DNA of 23,311 nucleotides. It comes from Gymnopus androsaceus JB14 (Eukaryota; Basidiomycota; Agaricomycetes; Agaricales; Omphalotaceae). Below are positions 1 to 7,967 of the stretch, piece after piece; positions within the stretch are counted from its first letter, which is position 1, and the number at the start of each line of letters is the position of its first letter. The stretch spans positions 5,227-28,537 of the forward strand of contig ML769694.1 of NCBI GenBank assembly GCA_009733575.1. The letters run 5' to 3'. The notes beneath the pieces were generated by a model. That model was not told the origin of the DNA, made no database searches, and saw only the letters and a list, made by a program, of their open reading frames with translations. The position numbers and the translations under genes were made by a program.

Positions 1-2
1 AT

Positions 3-2138
3 AGATGGACACTCGGGTACCAAGATGAGATAGTAGTGCACATGAGCTTCGCGATGCTCAAGATGTACACGGAGCATGTGTTGACCTCCTTGGCGCTGTG
101 CATAAGAGACTGTAGGGAGATGTTTATTCGAGTGGACACATCGTACATGGCAGTCGGATGGTATATCTATCAAGTTGACCCTAATGATGAGACAAAAGTC
201 TACTTCTGTTACTTTGGGTCAAGCACTCTCAATGAAAGAGAAGCTCGTTTTTCGCAGTCTAAACGTGAACTATACGGATTAAAGATTGCTTTACAAGCGA
301 GCTACTATCAACTCTATGGGTGCAGGCGGTTAACAGTTTGTACAGATGCTAAATACATCAAGGGTATGCTAGACAACCCGAGCTGTGGACCCAATGCTAC
401 CATTAATCGCTGGATCGAGGAGATACGCAAGTACCATTTCGATCTAGTCCATGTTAAAGGGAAAGAAAACGATCTCGCCGATGGTTTATCTCGCCGAGCC
501 TATGGAGGAAAAATGTCGAAAAGACAACCTCCTAATGAGGACGATTTCGCTGACGAGGATGATGGTGAACCTGTGCCCTTCTTCATGGGTAAGGGTGAAA
601 CTGAATGGCCCCTGGACATCGAAGAGTTTAAAGACGAAATTGATACCCGCGGAGGCTTCCTCCTCGACACGGAATACGATCTCGATAGAGCTGGGTCTAG
701 TGACGACTTAGAAGATGATATTCAACTCGCACTGGATGAAGAGAAGCAATGCCATTTGGATAGAGAACGGATCTGGAACTTGAACGGAATCACGGCAGAG
801 CAATTCGCTGTCGCGATAAAACCCGCGGAGAAGGTCGATCACTCGAAATGGGTTGTAGCCGAGGACACGAAAGAGTGGAACGAAGCGCACCCTTATGTAG
901 AAGGTCACCGTAAAGACTTCGCCAAAGAACAAGACGAGCTTATACCTTGGATAGTAGATTGGCTGAAAAATAAAGGCCAAATCACTCTACCAAGCAGCTC
1001 AATAAGGGATTACTCCCGACTTGAAAAGAAAGCTATTAAGTTCTTCCTTGATGATGAAGAACGCTTGTACCGACGTAATCCAGAAGTGGAAGGACAACAC
1101 TTGTTGTTTGTACCTAAAACCCGCCGAATGTTCATGATGCATAGTGCTCACGATCACCTTGGACACAAGGGCGTGTTCGCAACTAAAGAATTGATCAGGA
1201 AGCGTTTCTGGTGGCCAGATCTCGATGGAGATGTTAACTGGTTTGTTAAAACTTGCTTAGCTTGCCAACATCGCAGGTTGGAGTGGATAAAAATACCACC
1301 CACTTTAACCCACACTCCTTCATTGTTTCAAAAGATTCATGTAGACACTTTCCACTTGTCGACACCGAGTAACGGGTGCAAATACATTGTACACGGTCGG
1401 TGCGCGCTTTCTTCTTGGTCCGAGGCAAGAGCTCTGAAAGTAGAGAATGCCCGAACTTTGGGAGAATGGTTTTTCGACGACATTATTTGTCGATGGGGGT
1501 GTCCCGAGGAGGTCGTTACTGATAACGCTCCTCAGATGAAGAACATGTTGGAATGGCTTGAAAAGAAATATGGAATCCGGGGTGTGCGCATCTCTCCATA
1601 TAATTCGCAGGGAAATGGAAAGATCGAACGCGCCCACTTTGATATTAGGCAATCTTTGGTCAAAGCTACCGCGAACGACTTATCCAAGTGGTTCTGGTTC
1701 TTAAAACCAGTATTGTTTGCTGATAGAGCAACGACACGTAGAGGTTTTGGCTGTTCACCTTATTTTATGGTAACAGGCGCGGAACCTCTGCTACCTCTCG
1801 ATATAGTTGAATCCACCTGGTTAGTGAAAATACCAGAAAGAATCTTGACGGATGAGGAACTCGTGGGTTACCGAGCTAGAGCTCTAGCCAAACATCGAGT
1901 TCATATCCGTGATATGATCTCTCGTGTGGATGAAAACAAACGCCGAGAACTCAGGCGTTTCGAGAAGGAATATGGTCATACCATAAAAGAGTACGATTTT
2001 AAACCTGGCCAGCTAGTTCAAGTAAGAAACACTATGATTGAGAAGTCTCTTAATCGTAAACTGCAGCCGAGGTATAAAGGACCACTCGTGGTGATTCGTC
2101 GAACGCGCGGATCTATAGCCAACTATATGCTTACTTAA
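3..2138 (+). CDS. Ty3/gypsy pol fragment: RNase H and integrase
   Basis: This segment makes the RNase H and integrase that copy the element's RNA and insert the cDNA into the genome. Numbering from the GTG at 36, the RNase H acidic residues are D34, E78, D104 and D149 (the NDLADGLSRR motif). An acidic linker follows at about 160-330. The integrase zinc module has H372, H377, C407 and C410. The core has D437, D496 and E531 (spacing 58 and 34), matching the retroviral DDE pattern, so the catalytic set is complete. A GPY/F-like segment (PRYKGPLVV) begins near residue 682. The frame is open upstream of 36, so the GTG is not a true start. The last nine codons (2112-2138) belong to an inserted sequence, not to pol. 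Confidence 0.88.
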   Translation, partial: RWTLGYQDEIVVHMSFAMLKMYTEHVLTSLALCIRDCREMFIRVDTSYMAVGWYIYQVDPNDETKVYFCYFGSSTLNEREARFSQSKRELYGLKIALQASYYQLYGCRRLTVCTDAKYIKGMLDNPSCGPNATINRWIEEIRKYHFDLVHVKGKENDLADGLSRRAYGGKMSKRQPPNEDDFADEDDGEPVPFFMGKGETEWPLDIEEFKDEIDTRGGFLLDTEYDLDRAGSSDDLEDDIQLALDEEKQCHLDRERIWNLNGITAEQFAVAIKPAEKVDHSKWVVAEDTKEWNEAHPYVEGHRKDFAKEQDELIPWIVDWLKNKGQITLPSSSIRDYSRLEKKAIKFFLDDEERLYRRNPEVEGQHLLFVPKTRRMFMMHSAHDHLGHKGVFATKELIRKRFWWPDLDGDVNWFVKTCLACQHRRLEWIKIPPTLTHTPSLFQKIHVDTFHLSTPSNGCKYIVHGRCALSSWSEARALKVENARTLGEWFFDDIICRWGCPEEVVTDNAPQMKNMLEWLEKKYGIRGVRISPYNSQGNGKIERAHFDIRQSLVKATANDLSKWFWFLKPVLFADRATTRRGFGCSPYFMVTGAEPLLPLDIVESTWLVKIPERILTDEELVGYRARALAKHRVHIRDMISRVDENKRRELRRFEKEYGHTIKEYDFKPGQLVQVRNTMIEKSLNRKLQPRYKGPLVVIRRTRGSIANYMLT

Positions 2139-2221
2139 GCAAAGTGGCTTAACCCTAGCCCTGTATGATGTCTCTCCTATATTTAAACAGTGGGGGCAAG
2201 CCCCCACACCCCCAATTTCAT

Positions 2222-2266
2222 CCTTATCCCTAACCCTAACCACCTAACCCCTAACCCCTAACCCCA
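2222..2266. repeat. Interstitial telomere-like repeat (CCCTAA type)
   Basis: The stretch contains CCCTAACCCTAACC followed by several CCCCTAA variants. It is the C-rich strand of TTAGGG repeats with T/C drift. It lies inside the insertion in pol, not at a chromosome end. Confidence 0.7.
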
Positions 2267-2277
2267 CCTACTTAATC

Positions 2278-2395
2278 TCATGTGTTGACCAGGCTAGGGT
2301 TAGCTAGCGCTAACCCTACCCTAAACTTTCCCACGGTCATGTGCTGACCAGGTCAGGGTTAGCGTCAGCTAACCCTAACCCTAAATTTTCATCAT
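2278..2395. repeat. Two 59-bp tandem units, each with a telomere-motif hairpin
   Basis: Units start at 2278 and 2337 with TCATGTG(T/C)TGACCAGG. Each carries AGGGTTAGC followed four bases later by GCTAACCCT: 2296-2304 with 2309-2317, and 2355-2363 with 2368-2376. The 9-bp arms are perfect in both while the loops differ (TAGC and GTCA). The second unit ends in CCCTAACCCTAAA. Confidence 0.7.
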
Positions 2396-2589
2396 CACCT
2401 GCTTACTTTGATGGTATGTCATGTGACAACTAATCTTATCTATGTTTCCCATGGTCACATGCTCACTAATCATGTGACAACACAGTTGTTTAAAATTGTT
2501 TAAACAAAAAGGGCAGTGGCTAGTAGTAATTGGGATGTTTAAATATGTTTAATATTTGTTGGGCATATTCTTGGATGTTTAAGTATAAC

Positions 2590-3019
2590 CGAACGCGCGG
2601 AGGATCTTATATCCTCGCCGAGATGAATGGAGCAGTCCTAAAAGAGAAAGTAGGCGCCTTCAGGGTGCTACCACATCATGCTCGATACGAACCTATTGAA
2701 CTCCCGCTGGAACATTCATGACCTTATTGACCTCACACCGAGGCAACTGGACCACATGATGGAAAGCGAGGAAGTGGGTAGAGATTTGGCATTCGACGCT
2801 ATTCCTAACTTAAAGGAACCCGTGGACGATGAGTATGATCTTGACATCAATGACTTAAGTGAAGATTTTGTAGAACGAGATTCTGACCAGTCAGAAGATG
2901 AGGATGAGGAAGCAAGTCACGATGCTCCGAGGAAGACAAGGTCTTATACTAAAAATCAGACCGAGTTAACCGCGAATGAGTCTCGAAAGACCCGCTCACA
3001 TTCGAAAAGATCTACATAA
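2590..3019 (+). pseudogene. Displaced C-terminal tail of the Ty3/gypsy integrase
   Basis: The frame from 2590 resumes exactly the codons lost at 2100, repeating RTRG and continuing with [11 protein letters not shown], a motif typical of the integrase C-terminus of Agaricomycete Ty3/gypsy elements. Near 2711 a single-base shift moves the signal to the next frame, which begins [13 protein letters not shown]. This frame runs through a strongly acidic segment (DSDQSEDEDEE, about 2880-2915) and a basic Ser/Thr/Arg tail with two TRS-type repeats to a TAA at 3017-3019. Without the insertion and the shift this would be one continuous frame with the upstream segment. It has no start codon of its own that makes sense. 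Confidence 0.75.
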
Positions 3020-3351
3020 GCAGATCAGGGGATACGGGCGTTTCAACAGAGTTGGCGAAGAAAGACTTCATCGACTCCTCGGTTGAAACACGTTACATGA
3101 TCTATATAAAGTAGAGACATACAAAAACCCGTAAACGATGGGGAAAAGAAGTGTTAAAGGCTAATGAGACCCGAGACACGACAAAACCATCGAAAACAAC
3201 GCGGCGTCCTAAAAACGAAAGTCCAAATAACCGTAGAATATACCATGTTCTGCGTAAACGATCCAATCGAGACTTGGGGACGAAAAGAAACCCTAAATTC
3301 ATCAGCGACTCGTCAAAGAAAGACTTCATTGACTCCTCGCTGACGAATTCC
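3020..3351. other. Spacer between converging pol (+) and gene B (-), with two related stem-loops
   Basis: There is no supported gene here. A 24-base motif with core AAGAAAGACTTCAT is present at 3058-3081 and 3316-3339, differing by one base. Each copy sits in the loop of an inverted repeat: 3040-3047 with 3082-3089 (8 bp, perfect) and 3296-3308 with 3337-3349 (13 bp, one mismatch). A TATATAAA-like string lies at 3103-3110. Because two coding regions end facing each other here, a role in RNA 3'-end formation is possible, but that is inference. Confidence 0.5.
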
Positions 3352-3668
3352 CTAATTTCCATCTGTTTCCATTGCGTCAGCCGGCTGAACCGAGCTCTTG
3401 ATGAACTCGGGCAGTCTATCCAAATCAATCTGAGGAAGGGGGTAACCCTTCTTCATCATAGATTCGTGTTGACCTGTGAAGAGCCGGAGAGAATGTTCGG
3501 CTTCATCGCGGAAATGCTTGGCCATGCCGCGATAATAGACGAAGTCGAGGCGGTAGCGATTAAGCAAACCGTATTGAATGTCCTCGACAGAAGGATCGAG
3601 CTCGGGATAGCCCTCAAGGGAATTGAGAGCTTGGTTTAAGCGTTCGTCCTGAACCTCGGCCAAATCGG
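3352..3668 (-). CDS. Possible last exon of gene B (about 105 residues)
   Basis: A clean acceptor (TTTTACAG, ending at 3669) with a CTGAC branch point about 30 nt before it opens a frame that runs to a stop at 3352. The frame has normal protein composition (charged, with LDRLPEFIKSS near the end, then DAMETDGN). Gene B's preceding exon reads to a TAA at 3759-3761, and I cannot find a donor in the right phase. Either the donor is mutated, or exon 7 ends the protein and this is a relic. A Met lies at 3663, just inside the exon. Confidence 0.4.
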
Positions 3669-6600
3669 CTGTAAAACGAGAAAGTTTCAGTCAGTAAACG
3701 GATTCGAGATGAAGTTAAAACGAACAAAGTTAAAAGAAAAGCAGAACGGGAATGCGCCTTAATGCGACTCGCAAGACCAGTTGTAAAGGTCGGAGTCGTA
3801 GCCGCTTTCATCATGATCGCGACGAAGGTCGTATTGCTGACCGCGGACGACCGTGGAATTGAAGTGTGATGCGATCTCGGCGAGCAGAACCTCGTCTTCC
3901 GGAGAAAGCTGCTGGTACATGGGTCCTACTGACGACAGTGGCAGACGGGACTGTGAACCCAAGAGAGAAGTCAACTTCTCGATGAGCAGTGGGGGACGAT
4001 GAACTTTGAAGGGAGGACGTGTTTGCAGAAGCGCAAAGGCAGCTTCCCCCCCGAAAAATAGTCTGCCGTGTCGATATAAGCAAGGAAATCGCCTAGGATC
4101 AAAAATATCCACAACCTTTTGAGGGTCAGACCAGTCGATATACGCTTCACGAGCAAACCTCCATTCCTGAAAATTTGGCCACGATTCTTCGTTAGCAGAC
4201 AAGGCCTCGGCCATTCGCTGGGAAAACTCGTCGGGCTGAAAGTTGGATGGCTGAACGGGACGAAGCTCGGGATGATGAAGAACAGGTTTGACTAAAGGAC
4301 GGACCTCGTCGAGCAAGGCAGGGCTCGCGAAGGGATAGGAACTACGAGAATTGTAGTACTTCCAAGTCGCAGGGTCATAAAAGACCTCGACGTGATCTGG
4401 ACGATGGATTGTTGGATAGAACTGATGAGTAACCGACGAAGGACTGTTTGGGACTGGTGAATCCGCGGGGACTTTGATAGAAACCGTAGGAGGAACTGGT
4501 CGACTGTCTCGAGGAAAAATACCTCGACGCCAGTCTTCATGTACATCATGGAAATCATGAGTACCTCGGACCAGAGCAGCTTCGCGGAAACTAGCATTTT
4601 CTAAAGGAGAATATCGAACCGCGATGGGAACGTATCGCGATTCAGGACAGTCACGACGGCAGGGACAAAATTGCGCGGGGTTAGCAAAAGCTTCCTGGGG
4701 CGGAAAATTGACAAGCTGTTCGGGACTAGAATTCCGGGAAAGACTGAATACTAGTTGGTCCCGAGATGGAAAGTCGCCTTGGAAGATACGATCCCAGAAA
4801 TAATCATACGCGGTATGAGTATCCCAAGTTCGAAGAACGCGCTCCTCCTGTGGAATGCCTGGGTCTGGCAATAATGGCCTCCCACTCCAGTCCAGGACCC
4901 GCGAGTATCGAGGAACAACAGGGACCTACGAAAGAAAGGGTACTGGTGAGCCTCGAACAAAAATGGGAAAAGGTAGAGTTACCTTAGGAAAGCCACAAGC
5001 GAGTTCGACCAAAGGATTGTTCTCGTAGCGGGCACGGACTTGTTCAAGGGATTCCGAGGTGTACTTGTACACCTCGCCGTGAACGTGCCAAGGGACTCCC
5101 GAGAAGGAATAAGTCGCGGGGACCAACTCTAGGGTTTGAGCAGTAGGTTGGCTTGGATAACCGACCAGCTCATTGCGAACCCAAGAGTAGTCGAGGAAAG
5201 ACTCCGTCGACTCGCCAGAACGACAGTTACAACGGTCAGACTGAGGAAAATTATTCTCGAGACTAGCACGAAGTTCCTGAATTCGTTGAAGGCGTTGTGG
5301 AAATGGAAAGTCTGTATACCCGGCATCGCAAAGGTCACCGTAAGAAAGAAATTGGTCCGTGACTTCGTGAAAGTTGCTAGTCCTGTACCAAAGACACTGC
5401 ACAGATGCTTCGTCACAGAAGGGACAGAATTCATGTGAAGGAATCCAATCCGAAGGATAAGACTAAGTCGATGGCAGGAATCGGAGAGAAGGGAAGTTCT
5501 CGATCCAAGAAGCGATTGTGCGAGGCACGATCGAGGGAGGAGATGTACCACTTCGAAAGCCACTGGACGGTGAAGGAAAAATTTCCGGTAAAGGCAAGAA
5601 ACTGGGTAAAGGAGCCTCGGTAGCCGTAAAACACGAAAAGTTGCTCGTAAGCAATAACTTCGTATGGGACCTCGGCTCCCCCACCAGCGAAGTATCCTAT
5701 GGTCTCGGGAATTTCACAATCCCAAGGAATAGGATCCCAAGGACCAATCGTCCGAGGAGCAACGTCCTCGATCGCAGGAGCATTCCCGGTCTGGACAATT
5801 GCCTCGATAAAAGAATGAAAAATGTTCTTACCTGATGTCTCGGGCCTACGAAAGTTGGACGCATCGTCGTTAAGACGAGTACGTTTGCCCTTCCGAGCCT
5901 CGACTCCAGCTGTACCCTAATGAAACATAATAAAACCCTTCAGTCAAATCGAGCTGATGAGGAAATACATGTGTGCATACATTGGGGCGAGATGAAGAAG
6001 GCGAAGGAGATTCCTACGAAACGAATTAAAAAGAGAAATGAAGAAATAGAGGAATTGACTTACACGCAAGTGACGCGAATTAGGAGCTGTCGCGACATGG
6101 GCACGAGGCCCGGTCTAGCAAAGAAATCAGCTTTGAAGAAGAAGAATGTGATAATCACATACGGGTGTTGCACTTGTGCTGGCAACTTTTGGAGGAGCCG
6201 GGACTTCAACCACCTCTTCATCCTCTCGGATAGATCGCCGAGAGGAACCATCCTTTTTGGAAAACTGAGACCTGGTCAACGAGATACGAGGACGAGTAAA
6301 TAAACTCACCCCTTTTCTCTGCTTGCCAGCATGGTCAGGGGTCTCATTCGAAGCCGTGATAGTGCGGTAGTACTTCGCGCACTTCTCGAACAAGTTGACC
6401 TTTTGCTGCTGATGGACGGGGGCTACCAAGTCAAGCAGCGTCTTGTACAATTCCTGGTAATCAGTCTGAGAAGTAACTTCTTGACTGGCAGGATAGTGCT
6501 GAAGGGTGTTTGATATTTTAGCACACACACTAGACTCTGTGGAAAATTGGGAAGTCCCGTACCAAGTAGACAAGAGCTTGCTCGCAAGTAGGGTGACGGA

Positions 6601-6721
6601 TGCTGAGAGCGCACTTAGCCTTGGCAAGTACCTCGATAGCATCGGCCTGCTTCTGGAGCTGGATCTTGTGGTCTGGGTAGTCCTTGAGCGTGATGAAAGG
6701 ACGAGCAGGCTCGGAGGACAT
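3352..6721 (-). pseudogene. Gene B: multi-exon hypothetical protein, frameshifted
   Basis: I do not recognise the product. Proposed exons, read downward: 6721-6310, 6264-6163, 6114-6064, 6013-5981, 5916-5832, 5790-4983, 4925-3759 and possibly 3668-3352. The introns (41-64 nt) have GT..AG ends, for example GTAAGT at 6063 and GTAACT at 4982. The start ATG at 6721 follows a CT-rich leader and a TATA box. The protein would be about 970 residues. Visible features are a basic/acidic Ser-rich region (exons 2-5), Cys motifs CPFCDEASVQC (near 5410) and CPCRRDC (near 4665), and a long Pro/Arg-rich exon 7. Breaks: a one-base shift in exon 1 (about 6560-6640), a phase mismatch at the 5832/5790 junction, and another one-base shift at about 5445-5462. 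Gene A lies upstream on the same strand. Probably a decayed element-borne or host gene. Confidence 0.55.
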
Positions 6722-6801
6722 TTTAGAATGAATGTGCTTGTTTGAAAGAAGAGTTGAAAGATGTAAGCGGAGGCTCGAAAATTTATCCTCGAGATACTGA
6801 G

Positions 6802-6810
6802 GCCTTATAT
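6802..6810 (-). promoter_or_regulatory. TATA box of gene B
   Basis: On the minus strand the sequence reads AATATAAGGCC, about 85 nt before the ATG at 6721. A CT-rich leader (TCTTTCAACTCTTCTTTC) lies between, a usual fungal arrangement. Confidence 0.5.
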
Positions 6811-7056
6811 TCGAGACGAAGCCGAGTTTGGGATCTGAGACGGCACCAGGTTGGACAAAATATTTGCCGCCAAAATACTGCCAGATGAGAGAAGAATTCG
6901 CTTTCGCTGCAGACATCAGAACAATGGGACTCAGAGCATCGCGGACAGACTTTGCCGCGATAGAAATATCATCGCGGCGAGACGTGAAACCGGAAGCTCT
7001 AAAAAGGGTCCGTTCTGCATGAAATATTTCGCCGCGCTATACTTGGCTACCCTCCT

Positions 7057-7093
7057 TCAACTGGGACAGTTGAGATTTTTAGTTTGGGGGAGA
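7057..7093 (+). other. Hairpin plus polypurine tract, copy 1
   Basis: TCAACTG (7057-7063) pairs with CAGTTGA (7067-7073) across a GGA loop. It is followed by TTTTTAGTTTGGGGGAGA (7076-7093). The same arrangement recurs at 12732-12770 with different stem bases. In LTR elements such a purine tract primes plus-strand DNA. No LTR-like sequence follows this copy, so it may be an internal tract or a relic of a duplication. Confidence 0.55.
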
Positions 7094-7727
7094 GGATTGG
7101 CGAGATAGATTATTTGCAGTCCAAACAAGAGTTGATCGCGGCAAGACCGGTGAAGCAAGAAGCAAAATTCAAGGCTACAGCTAAGGAATGGGCACGAACG
7201 TGTATCAATGTCTTATCTGGCCAGAACTTGTTAATGTTATTCCTGGCCCTCGGCATGAAAACTAGTTTGCAATAAAACAGTTTGAATCCGACGCTTTGAC
7301 CAATCAAACTCTTGCTTGATAACAAGGTGGTGTAATCACACCATCAAAACCATATGATGCGCTTGACGACTTAGAACGGAAGAAGTCCGCTGTGGCTAGA
7401 AACGGCACTGGTTGCGGTAAAACCATCGAGGAACTAAATCCTTAGTTGGCCGAGTCCAAGTGAACAGTTTCACCATGACAAGGGTCTGATAAGCAGCGTT
7501 GGAAGTGTTTCAACCTCGAAATGAGATTGGCACAACTTAAACTGCATACATCGAGTCAAAACACCCGAGAGCAAGTCTGGCCGCGGTGACTGGCTTCAAG
7601 TTCGGTAGTTTGCCGCGCTGAATGACTTATCAAAGAAAATACTTAGAAAGTCTTTATGAGCTATAAAAATTGCTCGAGACAACTTAGAGATTTTTTTGCT
7701 TAGGCTTTGCTTAGGTTTTTCGCACAA
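7094..7727. other. Spacer between gene A and gene B without a supported gene
   Basis: I find no frame with protein-like composition and no splice pattern. The stretch holds scattered GCCGCG and CTCGAG-type words and ends in T-rich runs (7691-7720). It is probably element-internal non-coding sequence or the upstream region of gene B. Confidence 0.4.
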
Positions 7728-7766
7728 AAATAAAGACATAAAACTGGAGTTAAAACTCCTTTATTT
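7728..7766. terminator. Symmetric poly(A)-signal hairpin
   Basis: AAATAAA at 7728-7734 pairs with TTTATTT at 7760-7766. Inside is a second hairpin, GGAGT (7746-7750), loop TAAA, ACTCC (7755-7759). AATAAA is therefore present on both strands. For gene A (minus) it lies about 200 nt past the stop at 7968, a fitting 3'-end position. Confidence 0.45.
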
Positions 7767-7967
7767 GACTATTTACAAAAACGCAATTCTGCTATGCTGA
7801 TATATACAAAATTTTGGCATAAAGAAGAACGAGCTATATGACGATGTTTAAAGTCCAAGGGACTATGATGCGCGTTATGTACAAATAAAAAGTAAAGAAA
7901 TATCGATAAATCTCCCGGCCGAGGAAAAGACACCAAGACGGCAAAAGAACTGCCTACGAATCTCGAG

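Larger units (their letters stand above)
2100..2601. mobile_element. 478-bp insertion in pol flanked by a 12-bp duplication
   Basis: The 12 bases CGAACGCGCGGA occur at 2100-2111 and again at 2590-2601. The pol frame leaves at the first copy and resumes in register at the second, so 2112-2589 is an insertion with a target duplication. The insert has no coding potential. It holds a CCCTAA-type stretch, two 59-bp tandem units with hairpins, and the palindrome TTGTTTAAACAA (2496-2507). I see no convincing terminal inverted repeats. It could be a short non-autonomous retroelement or captured telomeric DNA at a staggered break. Confidence 0.7.
1..3019 (+). mobile_element. Ty3/gypsy retrotransposon, 3' half of pol (5' part outside the window)
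   Basis: The reading frame is open from base 3 to the interruption near 2111, so the reverse transcriptase and anything before it lie upstream of the window. RNase H, the HHCC zinc module, the DDE integrase core and a C-terminal GPY/F-type segment follow in the Ty3/gypsy order. Two lesions break the frame: an insertion between 2112 and 2589, and a 1-nt shift near 2711. The acidic tail then runs to a TAA at 3017-3019. The preserved catalytic residues and few lesions argue for a fairly recent copy. The element may continue through the antisense genes to the LTR at 12771; that link is inference. Confidence 0.85.

Noticed and set aside
2222..2400. A true chromosome end
   Set aside because: Telomere-like motifs are short, degenerate, present in both orientations and surrounded on both sides by the same pol gene.
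7084..7275. Plus-strand 63-codon frame after polypurine tract copy 1
   Set aside because: It starts with GTG inside the G-rich tract, has no recognisable motif and no matching copy after tract copy 2.
7094..7300. A second LTR starting after polypurine tract copy 1
   Set aside because: The sequence after 7093 lacks TG at the junction and does not match that after 12771 beyond a few bases.
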